Assembly: GCF_015751965.1 (NCBI RefSeq)
Contig: NZ_JADOVH010000001.1
Span: forward strand, 186,001-250,000
Source of the DNA: Frigoribacterium sp. CG_9.8
GTDB taxonomy: Bacteria > Actinomycetota > Actinomycetes > Actinomycetales > Microbacteriaceae
Direction of reading: 5' to 3'
Length of the DNA: 64,000 nt
In this document: positions 41,201 to 48,548 of the stretch, piece by piece
Layout of the letters: each line of letters begins with the position of its first letter
How positions within the stretch are numbered: the first letter of the stretch is position 1
Program-made: the position numbers and the translations under genes
The notes under the pieces: model-generated
The model's input: only the letters and a program-made list of their open reading frames with translations
The model's database searches: none
What the model was told of the DNA's origin: nothing

Positions 41201-43885
41201 GGTGATGGTGGTGATTGCTTTGCCGGTTTTTGCATACTCAGCCTGGTCTTTTGCCATGGCCGTGCTGATCGAGCTTGAGTCACCGAAAAACTCTTTGGCC
41301 GCAGCACCTGCTGTCTTCTGTGATTCGCTGAATTGGACGAGCGCCGCTGCGGCAGTGCCGATAAGGACAATCAGCGCACCAATGCCCGTGCTGATGAGTG
41401 CAGCTTTCAAGCCAATAGAACTGACTGTTGCGAGCCGCTGGGCACCCGCAAGCCCATTTGTGGCGACTATGGCAGTACCGGTTGCCGCCGCATTAGCGCC
41501 CGTGGCAACCGTGCTTGCAGCGGTAGCGGCAGTAGCGGCTGCGGTTGCTGCAGTTTTTGCTGCCGTAGCTGCGGTTGCCTCTAGCATGAAAGTTCGCAGA
41601 GCGAGAAGTGATCCAGTAAACCGCGCTGTACCGGCTGCTGCGAGTGCAATCACACCAGTAAGGGCAACGATTGCAAGAGCTGCAAAAATGAAAGGTTGGT
41701 TGCTTTTTTCTCCCGCGAAATCGCTGATTAGTCGGAAAAAATCAGTCAGAGATAGCACCAGGTCATTGAGCGGTCCCTTTGCCGCCCCGCCGATGGAGGC
41801 GAACATGGCGGTTATCGTGTTGCTGAGGATTGTTAGCTTGGCGGCGAGAGTGTCGTTCGTGATGCCGTACTGGGCGCTTAGCTCGTCGGCATTCTTGAAT
41901 CCATCGGCAGCGTTCCCGAGCGACTGCTGGAGGATGTCGGTGTTCTGAGCGAGCTTGAGTAGCGCGGGGATATCGCGGGTGCTAGTGAGGCCGAGGGCTT
42001 GCAGAGTGGCGATTGCGCTGTCGCCAGAGGCGTTGACGCCTGTGAGTAAGTCCACAAGGCTCGAGCCGGCGTCGGCCTTGAATGCTGCGCGGAACTGGTC
42101 ACCCGTTTGCCCAGAGAGCGCGCCAAACTTTGCAAGGGCGGCCGTGTCTCCGTTGATTGCTTCTTGGATTGAGATAAATAGCCGGGTAACCGTCGAGCGC
42201 GCAGCCTCTGGGGCAATTCCGATGGAGGCAAGCGCACCAGAAAGTCCGATGACTTCATCGGTAGTGAGTCCGACCGTGCCAGAGATACCGGCGATGTTCT
42301 GGGAAATGGCGATGATCTGCGACTCAGTGGCGACCGAGTTGACACCGACCTTGAGGATGGAGGAGGCGAGTGCTTCGTAGTTGCTGTTGACGTCGGGCAA
42401 AAGTTGGTTGAGACGGCCGAGCGCGGTGCCTGAAGCCTCAATGGTTACATTTGTCGTTGCCGAGAACTGAGCGGTGACTTTGGTGAAATGCGTAAGGTCA
42501 TTAGCGGCGATGTTGAGCTGGCCACCGAGAGTACCGATCGCAGATAGGTCACTAAACGAGACTGGGATTGACTGGGACAGATCAATAAAGTCAGCCTTGA
42601 GCGACTGTGCGGCCTGCCCAGTCGCGCCGACTGTGCGCTGCACCTGGGCGAAGTCTTTCTCGAAACTGATGGCAGCGCCGGCCGCAGCAGCGAAGGCGCC
42701 CACCAGAGCCGTACCAGTTATAGCCGCCGCGAAGGAGACATCGTAGAGTGCGTAGCGCACTCGTGGCAATCGACTTTCGTCAATACCTAGAAATGCCTTT
42801 TTTGGGCCACCACCTGGCTGATCCTCAGCAGCCTGGAGGGCCTTGGACGCAGCTCGGCTTTTCTCTTTGGCAGCAACGACGCGGTTGGTCGCCTCGAGCT
42901 GCGCCTGCAGGTTTCCGGGAGAGCTACGCTGAACGGCCTGCAGCTCCTTCTCTGCGACAGTGAGCTGGGTGGTAGCAAGCTGCGCGCGTTTCTTGGAGGC
43001 AGCGACGACCCCGTTATCCCTGACATCCTTATCGAAGGCGTTGTCCAAATTGATCTTTGCGACTTTGCCCCTGGCGGCATCGAGCTGCTCCTGCAGCTTG
43101 GCCTTCGCTGCAGTAAGCCGGGTGGTTTCAGCAGCGGCCTTGGCCTCTTCAGCGGTGAGACGCTGCGTGGCGGCGCGCTCTTCCTCCATAGCTGCAGCGA
43201 CATTCCGAGAGGCATTTGCCAGCGTAGGCAAAGAGGCGTCTTTCTTTTCCAGGCGAGAAAGTGCAATCTGTGCGGAAGCCAGGTTGGTAGATGACGTGGC
43301 AGCGCGGAGCTGTGCAGCCCCAAGCGCCCCGAGCTTGGCAATCTGCTCGTCTTCACCGTTTGCGCTCTGAACAGTGGCAATGCGTTTCTCAGCGGTGGCG
43401 ATTTCGCTTGCTGCCGTCGTGAGGACGTTGGCATAGCTTGCAGTACGAGCAGCAATCGTGGCGAGCTTATCGAGCTGGTCACTGCCCCTCTCCTTGTTGG
43501 GATCGAGCTTCTTGCCCGGCTCGTCACCGGTCAGTGCGTTTTTGCGGAAATTCGAGTAGGCGCGGGACGCATCATTGACTTCCTGGACGCGCTTGGTCCA
43601 TGCAGCGGAGCCGCGGATTGTCGCCGACTCTTCTGTATTGAGAGAGCGAGTCAGCTCGCCAACCTGAGTTGTGAGAATTGTGACTGCAGTCTTGTTTCCA
43701 AGAAGGTCTTTCTCAAGCTTCTCTAGTGCCCTTCCGGTTGCCTGAGTTTTGCCTTCAAGGCCGGCCATGCTTGTGATCGTGCCGTCAAGACTTTTCTCGA
43801 GTCCCTTGAGCTGATCGAGGGCCTGAGCGAGCCCAGTGATGATGAAGTTCAGACGTGCTTCAAGGCTGAAATCTTCGGCGGCCAC
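38246..43885 (-). CDS. Tail tape measure protein, 1879 aa
   Basis: GTG start with SD GGAG. Residues 1-360 are coiled coil. The TP901/PhageMin_Tail core follows (FAAAITGTALVGAFAAAAG... IGTLGGQLNIAANDLTHFTK), then hydrophobic segments near 725 and 835, a Gly-rich linker near 1510, and six 27-residue repeats at about 1540-1700. The C-terminus is helical. Tape measures set tail length at roughly 0.15 nm per residue, implying a siphovirus tail near 280 nm, and carry DNA-ejection functions. The homopolymeric Gly codon run lies around 39,330. Confidence 0.9.
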   Translation of the reverse strand: MAAEDFSLEARLNFIITGLAQALDQLKGLEKSLDGTITSMAGLEGKTQATGRALEKLEKDLLGNKTAVTILTTQVGELTRSLNTEESATIRGSAAWTKRVQEVNDASRAYSNFRKNALTGDEPGKKLDPNKERGSDQLDKLATIAARTASYANVLTTAASEIATAEKRIATVQSANGEDEQIAKLGALGAAQLRAATSSTNLASAQIALSRLEKKDASLPTLANASRNVAAAMEEERAATQRLTAEEAKAAAETTRLTAAKAKLQEQLDAARGKVAKINLDNAFDKDVRDNGVVAASKKRAQLATTQLTVAEKELQAVQRSSPGNLQAQLEATNRVVAAKEKSRAASKALQAAEDQPGGGPKKAFLGIDESRLPRVRYALYDVSFAAAITGTALVGAFAAAAGAAISFEKDFAQVQRTVGATGQAAQSLKADFIDLSQSIPVSFSDLSAIGTLGGQLNIAANDLTHFTKVTAQFSATTNVTIEASGTALGRLNQLLPDVNSNYEALASSILKVGVNSVATESQIIAISQNIAGISGTVGLTTDEVIGLSGALASIGIAPEAARSTVTRLFISIQEAINGDTAALAKFGALSGQTGDQFRAAFKADAGSSLVDLLTGVNASGDSAIATLQALGLTSTRDIPALLKLAQNTDILQQSLGNAADGFKNADELSAQYGITNDTLAAKLTILSNTITAMFASIGGAAKGPLNDLVLSLTDFFRLISDFAGEKSNQPFIFAALAIVALTGVIALAAAGTARFTGSLLALRTFMLEATAATAAKTAATAAATAATAASTVATGANAAATGTAIVATNGLAGAQRLATVSSIGLKAALISTGIGALIVLIGTAAAALVQFSESQKTAGAAAKEFFGDSSSISTAMAKDQAEYAKTGKAITTITTTVKDTTVAAKDWVGGIESATGAQVKLNSGTTNATEKIRNQTIAYGENTKAALANELANNKTVQKLFDDNAGNRAIQSFGGDPAALLKASIGDPVKGGADYVTQLTDSMANQLKISREKLVMLLAGLKAGLSNDRALSSSGIKIGAISDEDLTRLKSAAPAFFDMAKGASAIKTTVTDSAKATAAQAAANNAVGVSAEQTTAALRAQADAATGAGAAAVLFVDESKKTIDGFFQQSIAAQSLVGDLSTLGGAFVSSGATAALGGSALSSVLTNIVESAGSGPAAAGQISALFSALIAGGFASVAQLTPLLATMGQLTGVAIATNKTGADVNAMLAAMKSGAAGASKGVGGVGKSASGAAKQIRTLADYGNDLSGVFRRMNEMRFAPQTSLDGLSKSWLDIASNSADAKEKIDSAAEAIENANQKGRDANATLSQLAADKSNSEYYLRVATMYGDAERVKKIQADLAKNASDTAAAQADLSSANGDQTKAVKEMSDAQEASSTSLTGNSAAAIENRGVITDLVSKYQDLIGTYASTGMPADQLKKKVAELKAQFIAQATQAGFSRSAILDYASSFDDMTLAINRIPRNITVGLDITGVDAAIAEFEAKLKAANASGGGGGGGGGGVGSGFDFEALMAKLIADAGLNLEKTIVFNGDTILVNDALKKLYTGIDEKAPKVKIGGQTKGASQALGDVLKAIERGESYVSINGKIVKAELARDQIVASINKSVGTVNIDGNTVGAGDELMQLLGSVNKSTATVTINGTNIPAKKVLSAALAAIDQGRGTVTIDGRNYDAKLALQAALDAINLSKGSVKIEATWDRNELYGTGALLAAGMRPGFVNYFQNNPISAAIQNSGGATLNSGTRMKFFDQGGYTGGGGKYDARGIVHAGEYVFPQESVRYYGVENLARMHQRSLGGYANGGPVGGNMPAASGRGSSAVSEMSASDRMFFRNLFQEFAGSLTVSDGVIAQAANAANARLVRAGVK
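38760..39265 (-). repeat. Six tandem 27-residue coding repeats in the tape measure
   Basis: Each repeat starts with a beta strand such as TVNIDG, TVTING, TVTIDG, YVSING, KVKIGG or TIVFNG, followed by a helix, and each is exactly 27 residues. They form a regular beta-alpha array. Confidence 0.8.
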
Positions 43886-43931
43886 CGGTCACTCCCTCTC
43901 TAACGATTCACTGAAATACTACAGTCAACCT

Positions 43932-45184
43932 TCAGGAAACCCTCAGAGAGTCCATGATTTCCTTCCGGCGCTCCATCTCCGCTTGGTAGTACCGGTCCCG
44001 GTAAGTGACGAAATCGCTGTCGTCAGTTGTGTACGGCATCGGGCGGAGGGTTGAGCCAGGCGGCTTCTTATATGCGTCGTCTTTGCGCTTGCCCTCCTCG
44101 AAAATATCGACCGCTTTTGTTGCCTCACAAGTGTCTTCTTCTATGCGGAAACGGATATGCGGGTCGTCGCTGTGGCAGATATAGACAGGCAGGCCACAGT
44201 GGCATCGCTCAGACTCAAGGGTCTGTACCGCCTCGATGAGGAGGTAGTCCCACTCGCTCCACTGGGCGTTTGTCGGATTGCGCTTGCGGAATAGAAACGC
44301 CGTTGGCGGCAACTTCGCGGAGATTGCCGCCTTGATGATCGAGACGTACCTGGCACCGGCGCTAGATGCCAGGTAGCCCGCTAAAAATCCGCTTGTGCGA
44401 TGGCCGACTCAGAGATGGCGTTCCTGAACTGCAGGTCATTGACCGCTGCGAAGAACTTTGAGGACTGGCTGATCGGCATGAAGTCGCGGATTGTCTCAAT
44501 CTCTTCTAGCGAGAGCTTCGTGCCAGAGCGACCATTCCTGTTGTCGCGGAATCGCCCCACCATGTCAAAGGCCAGCTCAAGGAGCTGCTGCTCCTCGAAC
44601 TCATCCTGTCGATCCTCGGGGATCCCCTTTTCGGTAAGCCCGAGAGTCTTCCGTGCTCGTCGTGCTGCCCCACGAGCGATCTTGTAAGGAATGGCGCGCA
44701 GCTCGATTGACAGCGACTCCTTGTTGACCAACGCCCGGACCTCATCGGCCGCCATGTCCATCTCAATCTGCTTCGCACGCAAGGGCGCCATCTGCTCGAG
44801 CAGGGCAATGCGCTCACTGATTTGGCGCTCTCCTTCTTCGATCTGGTCTTGAATCTCGCCGGCGTCTTCAGCATTGGCCTTCTTGATATCGCGCTTGAGC
44901 TTGGCGACAACTTTCTTGAGTTCGTCGACGCCGCTGCCGTTGCGCTCAGCCTGGTCGAGAATGTTGCGGAGCTGGCCAAGTGCCGCTTCGATGCCAATGA
45001 GCTTCTCGCTATTTACTTCGTCGTAGCCGAGGTCAATTTTGACTGTCCGCATATCGCGGTTCTTGATGTTGTCGATCAGACTGCCGGATTCGATGAAGGA
45101 GGCCTTGGCCTCTTCGATAATTTCCTCCACCTCGTTCCGCTCGACATTGATGTCGTCGGAAGTGGTTTCCAGTGCGTCGGTCAT
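43932..45184 (-). CDS. Tail assembly chaperone long form (G-T type) by -1 frameshift
   Basis: The frame of the second ORF is open without any stop from immediately after the first ORF's TAG (44381-44383) to 43932. It is in the -1 phase. At the junction the mRNA reads GAT TTT TAG; slipping back one base on the T run gives LAGYLASSAG... and then the downstream ORF, which has only a weak TTG start of its own (44312). Siphophages make G and G-T chaperones this way just upstream of the tape measure. The long form would be about 417 residues. Confidence 0.65.
44374..44384 (-). promoter_or_regulatory. Operator-like palindrome, copy 11, at the frameshift site
   Basis: TAGC-CC-GCTAA on +. It contains the TAG of the short chaperone and begins within the T run used for slippage. 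Confidence 0.45.
44381..45184 (-). CDS. Tail assembly chaperone short form (G type), 267 aa
   Basis: ATG 45184 has SD GGAGGAG; an upstream Met in the same frame is unlikely. Acidic and helical, with a long coiled-coil middle (DQIEEGERQISERIALLEQM) and a conserved-looking C-terminus (QSSKFFAAVNDLQFRNA). It sits between tail tube and tape measure genes, the standard place for the chaperone that coats the tape measure. Confidence 0.75.
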   Translation of the reverse strand: MTDALETTSDDINVERNEVEEIIEEAKASFIESGSLIDNIKNRDMRTVKIDLGYDEVNSEKLIGIEAALGQLRNILDQAERNGSGVDELKKVVAKLKRDIKKANAEDAGEIQDQIEEGERQISERIALLEQMAPLRAKQIEMDMAADEVRALVNKESLSIELRAIPYKIARGAARRARKTLGLTEKGIPEDRQDEFEEQQLLELAFDMVGRFRDNRNGRSGTKLSLEEIETIRDFMPISQSSKFFAAVNDLQFRNAISESAIAQADF

Positions 45185-45243
45185 TGCTCCTCCAAGCATT
45201 GTGGGCTGCCTCCCAGCCATTTCCCAGTGTAGGCCGGAAGCCT

Positions 45244-45255
45244 TTAGCCAGCAAA
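45244..45255 (-). promoter_or_regulatory. Operator-like palindrome, copy 12
   Basis: TTAGCCAGCAAA on +, TTTGCTGGCTAA on - (the direction of transcription), directly following the terminator T tract. Confidence 0.5.
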
Positions 45256-45283
45256 AAACCCCGCCGCTCGAAAGCGACGGGGT
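45253..45283 (-). terminator. Intrinsic terminator inside the late operon
   Basis: Read on -, ACCCCGTCGCT pairs with AGCGGCGGGGT across a TTCG loop and six T follow. It lies between the tail tube gene and the chaperone gene and should lower expression of downstream tail genes relative to the abundant tube protein. Confidence 0.8.
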
Positions 45284-45299
45284 CCTCTGTGTGTTGAAG

Positions 45300-46061
45300 T
45301 TACGCCGTGGTTGTGATTACGACCGCGGTCGACGCAAGCGCGCCCGGGAAGGTGACGCTGATGTTTGCCGTACCCACCGCGATGCGCTGCACGATGCCGT
45401 GCTCGGAGACGGTGGCCTTGCTCGGGTCGCTGGTGACCCACTTCGCACCGACCGTGATGTTCTTGCCCTGGTAGATCGCCTTGAGGCGAGCGACAGAGCT
45501 GACGATGCCCGAAGCGGCACCCGCCACAATGGACACCGTAGGGGCAACTGCGGCCGCTGGAGCGACGATTCCACGCACTGCCATGTCGGACTGCGGAAGT
45601 AGCTCGACAACCCACGAATAGCTGGATGCGCCACGCACGTCGCTCGGGGCGTCCGTAAGGACGTGCCAGGCGTTGTACTCGTGGCCCGCAGCAAGAGCCG
45701 ACGAGGCGCTTTCCACCGGGCGGTTCAGGAAGATGATGTCGCTTCCAGCGGGCTTTATGCCCACCTCGGCAGCACGGAACGTCGAGGTAGTGTCGCTGTC
45801 CTGCGCCTTGAAGCACGAGAGGCTGCCACCGAAATCGCCGTTACCGGAGGTCTTGGCGCCTGCAGCGTCCGCGAAGGAGCGGTCATCTGCAGACAGGCTC
45901 GCCTTGGTGTTGAAGTTGGTGCCGTCAAGCTTTGCGGCATCCGTGATGTTGATGAATGTCGCTGCTTCGGTAGCGGTGATTGCCTTGATGTTGGCAACCG
46001 CAGTCGCCGGGGCGAAGAACCACGCGAGGTTCTTGTTGGTGAGTACGCGCTTGTTGGGCAT
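45300..46061 (-). CDS. Second tail-tube-like protein with Ig (Big2-like) domain, 253 aa
   Basis: The first 165 residues share a pattern with the neighbouring 46073-46657 product (HEYNAWHVLTDAP against QKYNAFYVQTDHP), indicating a tandem duplication. The C-terminal 85 residues (GKNITVGAKWVTSDPSKATV... VGTANISVTF) are a bacterial Ig-like domain, often found on the outside of siphophage tubes where it binds carbohydrates. It is followed by a terminator, as expected of a very abundant protein. Confidence 0.65.
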   Translation of the reverse strand: MPNKRVLTNKNLAWFFAPATAVANIKAITATEAATFINITDAAKLDGTNFNTKASLSADDRSFADAAGAKTSGNGDFGGSLSCFKAQDSDTTSTFRAAEVGIKPAGSDIIFLNRPVESASSALAAGHEYNAWHVLTDAPSDVRGASSYSWVVELLPQSDMAVRGIVAPAAAVAPTVSIVAGAASGIVSSVARLKAIYQGKNITVGAKWVTSDPSKATVSEHGIVQRIAVGTANISVTFPGALASTAVVITTTA

Positions 46062-46072
46062 GTCTGGATTCC

Positions 46073-46657
46073 TTAGAGGAGGATCGCGTCTTCAACGCTG
46101 ATGGACTTGGTGACGAGGGAAACCTCGATGGTCTGGTTGTTGCCGTCTCCGTACATGTCGATCGGGTGATCTGTTTGCACGTAGAAGGCGTTGTACTTCT
46201 GGCCCGCCAACGCAGCAGAGTTGTATGCGAATCCGATCCGGCGGAAGGCGATGTAGCGCACGCCGCGCGCACGGATGTTGTCGTTTGCCAGGTTGTAGTT
46301 CGAGTCTGTCGCGGCGCTGAGCTTGTCCCGGAAGATGGTGAGCTTCGCGTCGTAGTTCTGACTGGTCGGGACGACGGAGTTGCCGCTGGCGTTGATTGCT
46401 TTGTCGCCGTCGGTCTCGGAGCTGCTCTGGGCGAGCTTTGAGTCGTCCTTCACCGAGAGGGTGATGTTTCCGCCGGCGCCTGTGTATCCGGCGCTGGAGC
46501 GGTCAACGATGGACAGGTACTCGTTGACTGCGGCTGCGGTCAGGACGCCGATCTTGAAAGATCCGGCCACGCCGATCGACTGGGGATCACCGAGAACCTC
46601 GACAGCGGGTATAAGCACCCATGCCTCGGTGTCCGCTGCAATAACTTTGTCGGCCAT
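46073..46657 (-). CDS. Major tail (tube) protein, 194 aa
   Basis: The ATG overlaps the previous TAA and has SD GGTGGCCTCC. A beta-rich single-domain protein in the correct place, after the tail terminator and before the chaperones. Homologous in its C-terminal half to the next gene product, so which of the two builds the tube is not settled by sequence. Confidence 0.65.
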   Translation of the reverse strand: MADKVIAADTEAWVLIPAVEVLGDPQSIGVAGSFKIGVLTAAAVNEYLSIVDRSSAGYTGAGGNITLSVKDDSKLAQSSSETDGDKAINASGNSVVPTSQNYDAKLTIFRDKLSAATDSNYNLANDNIRARGVRYIAFRRIGFAYNSAALAGQKYNAFYVQTDHPIDMYGDGNNQTIEVSLVTKSISVEDAILL

Positions 46658-46839
46658 TAGGAGGCCACCTCTCTTTTGCTCTTCGTGGTGACGGGGGCTC
46701 CGTCATTGGATTCGGTTTCGGGGGTGACCTCGGGCTCGGCCGTAACTAGCCGCAGCTCGGGAAACAGGTTTGCAACAGCATCGCTGTACTGGCCCACCAG
46801 ACCGGTGATTTCGTGCTTGTAGGACTTGAGTTCGCTCAT
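46657..46839 (-). CDS. Small protein in head-tail region, 60 aa
   Basis: ATG 46839; TAA shares bases with the next ATG (TAATG). MSELKSYKHEITGLVGQYSD is helical; the tail (VTPETESNDGAPVTTKSKRE) is probably disordered. A longer frame upstream overlaps the terminator gene and is rejected. Unknown role, maybe a tube-protein accessory. Confidence 0.5.
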   Translation of the reverse strand: MSELKSYKHEITGLVGQYSDAVANLFPELRLVTAEPEVTPETESNDGAPVTTKSKREVAS

Positions 46840-46888
46840 ACAGCTAAGTGTAGAGAAACCTACAGCGATTTTCCAGAAACGCGGTATG

Positions 46889-47332
46889 CTACCCGGTCGA
46901 CATGTTGATCGTGGTCGCCATAGCCGCAACTTTGGAGAAGATCGCTGGGCGGCTGATGGTGCGTGTGGCTGACCCATTCGAGGCATACGGCATGCGAATT
47001 GGGGTGGCGTTTCCATCGCTCGGTATCCAGTTGACCAGACGTTTGACAACCTCCCTGAACAGCGCGTTTAGCGATTTACGGTCTCCGGCGTAGCAGCCAA
47101 CAACAAACGTCATCGTGTAAGGGATGTCGTCTTCGCCGTCGCCCATCGAGCGGCCACCGCCATTGAGCGCGAACGGGGCACCGACAGACAACACAATGTA
47201 GGGCCGCGCCTTGCCAACAGAATCGAGCAAGACATCTGCATCATCTGGGGCCATGTCCAAGATCCGTCCGCCGGCTAGGTCGCTCAATTTTTCGCGGATG
47301 CTGGTCTCTTCGTCGATGCCGTCGAAGCTCAT
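46889..47332 (-). CDS. Tail terminator/completion protein, 147 aa
   Basis: Start overlaps the upstream stop by 4 bases. An alpha/beta pattern with ARPYIVLSVGAPF and DDIPYTMTFVVGCYAGDRKSLNALFREVVKRL fits the tail terminator (gpU-like) family that caps the tube. The position between the HK97-gp10-like and tube genes supports it. Confidence 0.7.
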   Translation of the reverse strand: MSFDGIDEETSIREKLSDLAGGRILDMAPDDADVLLDSVGKARPYIVLSVGAPFALNGGGRSMGDGEDDIPYTMTFVVGCYAGDRKSLNALFREVVKRLVNWIPSDGNATPIRMPYASNGSATRTISRPAIFSKVAAMATTINMSTG

Positions 47333-47811
47333 TTGTATTCTCGCTTTACATAGTCGGCCAGGCGCTTCTTGAACTCAGCCTTGGCCACCTCTGAGGCATC
47401 AAGGAGAGCGTGGACCGGGGCAACCGCAGTGCCCTTGGCCGTGAAGCCGTTCTCTTGCAGCTCGAAGTAAGACTTGCCGCCCGCGGCATTCGCTTCCTGC
47501 CCTCCGTCGAGCCAGCCGAAGCGACCTTGAAGCTGATCCCGGTTGACCTGGTATGCCTCGTGCTTGAAGTCGTCGATGTAGTCGCCAGTGTCAATACGGC
47601 CAGGGCGCCCTTGCCCCATCGCTTCACGTTCAATACCGGTGCGCGTAATCGACATTTCAATACGGTCTTGCGCAATTTCTTGCCCTGATTGCATCGCCTC
47701 CCCCATGGCACCCGACATCTCGGCCATCAGTTCGTTGCGAATGCTTTCAAGCTTCTGCCGAATCCCATCCACAAGGGTCTTGGCGCTTTGCTGGCCAAGA
47801 GTTGTACTCAT
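47329..47811 (-). CDS. HK97-gp10-like head-tail connector protein, 160 aa
   Basis: ATG 47811 overlaps the upstream TGA (ATGA). The helical N-terminus and RIDTGDYIDDFKHEAYQV, then GWLDGGQEANAAGGKSYFELQENG, match the HK97 gp10 pattern (RTGxLxxS-type loop, W-L and EFG-like end). It should form part of the neck between connector and tail. Confidence 0.75.
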   Translation of the reverse strand: MSTTLGQQSAKTLVDGIRQKLESIRNELMAEMSGAMGEAMQSGQEIAQDRIEMSITRTGIEREAMGQGRPGRIDTGDYIDDFKHEAYQVNRDQLQGRFGWLDGGQEANAAGGKSYFELQENGFTAKGTAVAPVHALLDASEVAKAEFKKRLADYVKREYK

Positions 47812-48257
47812 GATGCAACCCAGACCGCAGCGGGCGTGCCAGTTGACTGGCACTCGAGCTTGTTGAGCGCAGCGATGGAGCCGGTGGGTGCGGCCAGTAC
47901 AGCGAAAGCGAATTGAGTCAGGGCGGGATTGTCCCCACCCGGCAAGACTCGAACGATCATTCCCTTGCTCACTAGCGGGTCGCCGGCTTCGGGAATGAAC
48001 TGGACCCGGTAGCGGACGATTCCCTGCAGGAGTCCGGCCTCAGTGGCGACCGTCGCGCCGATCGCCTGGACGTAGGCCGCGCGCGGCGCAATCACAACGG
48101 CTGGCGTAGAGACGCCACCGGTGTCTGTCAGCGGGTCATAGGGCGTGACCGTCTCGGTCTGGGGGTCGAGCACAACGATGGTGTCTCGGAGCATTCCCGC
48201 ATCGACGAGCGCGGTGCGAATTGCCCCAAGAAAGTCGGTGTCGATTTCCAGTGCCAT
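47808..48257 (-). CDS. Head closure (stopper) protein, 149 aa
   Basis: First recognisable structural gene. Beta-rich (DTIVVLDPQTETVTPYDP... VRYRVQFIPEAGDPLVSKGMIVRV), a typical head-closure/stopper profile of about 110-150 residues. The adaptor, capsid, portal and terminase genes that normally precede it are not upstream here; an HTH gene, the integrase and the attachment site are. Confidence 0.6.
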   Translation of the reverse strand: MALEIDTDFLGAIRTALVDAGMLRDTIVVLDPQTETVTPYDPLTDTGGVSTPAVVIAPRAAYVQAIGATVATEAGLLQGIVRYRVQFIPEAGDPLVSKGMIVRVLPGGDNPALTQFAFAVLAAPTGSIAALNKLECQSTGTPAAVWVAS

Positions 48258-48273
48258 GTGCTAAGAGTACCGG

Positions 48274-48284
48274 TTAGCTGGCTA
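48274..48284 (-). promoter_or_regulatory. Operator-like palindrome, copy 13
   Basis: TTAGC-TG-GCTA between the HTH gene stop and the head closure start, a second copy in the head of the leftward operon. Confidence 0.5.
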
Positions 48285-48286
48285 TT

Positions 48287-48478
48287 TCAAGCAGCGCTTC
48301 GAGGCTTCCGCGCTCGAGGGGCCATAACCCAGTCATCGACCCATTCTTCTTTTGTGCGCCAATCAGACTTTGCTGCGGGCTGCACCCCTTTGAGTTCACC
48401 ATCGCGCAGAGCATTGCGCACTGTTTCTGGGTGCCTTCCTGAATGCAGGGCAGCTTCTCTCGTGGTCATCCACGCCAT
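48287..48478 (-). CDS. Excisionase-like helix-turn-helix protein, 63 aa
   Basis: SD AGGAGGACAAG before ATG 48478. MTTREAALHSGRHPETVRNA is an HTH_17/MerR-like helix-turn-helix, then a wing (GELKGVQPAAKSDWRTKEEW) and a basic tail. This size and fold, divergent from an adjacent integrase, fit a recombination directionality factor. A role as a small repressor of the same intergenic region is possible. Confidence 0.75.
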   Translation of the reverse strand: MAWMTTREAALHSGRHPETVRNALRDGELKGVQPAAKSDWRTKEEWVDDWVMAPRARKPRSAA

Positions 48479-48493
48479 CTTGTCCTCCTATGT

Positions 48494-48505
48494 TTAGCCA
48501 GCAAA
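48494..48505 (-). promoter_or_regulatory. Operator-like palindrome, copy 14, between xis-like and int
   Basis: TTAGCCAGCAAA on + (TTTGCTGGCTAA on -), 16 bases from the SD of the leftward HTH gene and 44 bases before the integrase ATG, so it could control both divergent genes. Confidence 0.55.
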
Positions 48506-48548
48506 TTGAGTGTAGCGCCATTGCGTGCGGCAAAGTAAAGTGACGTGC

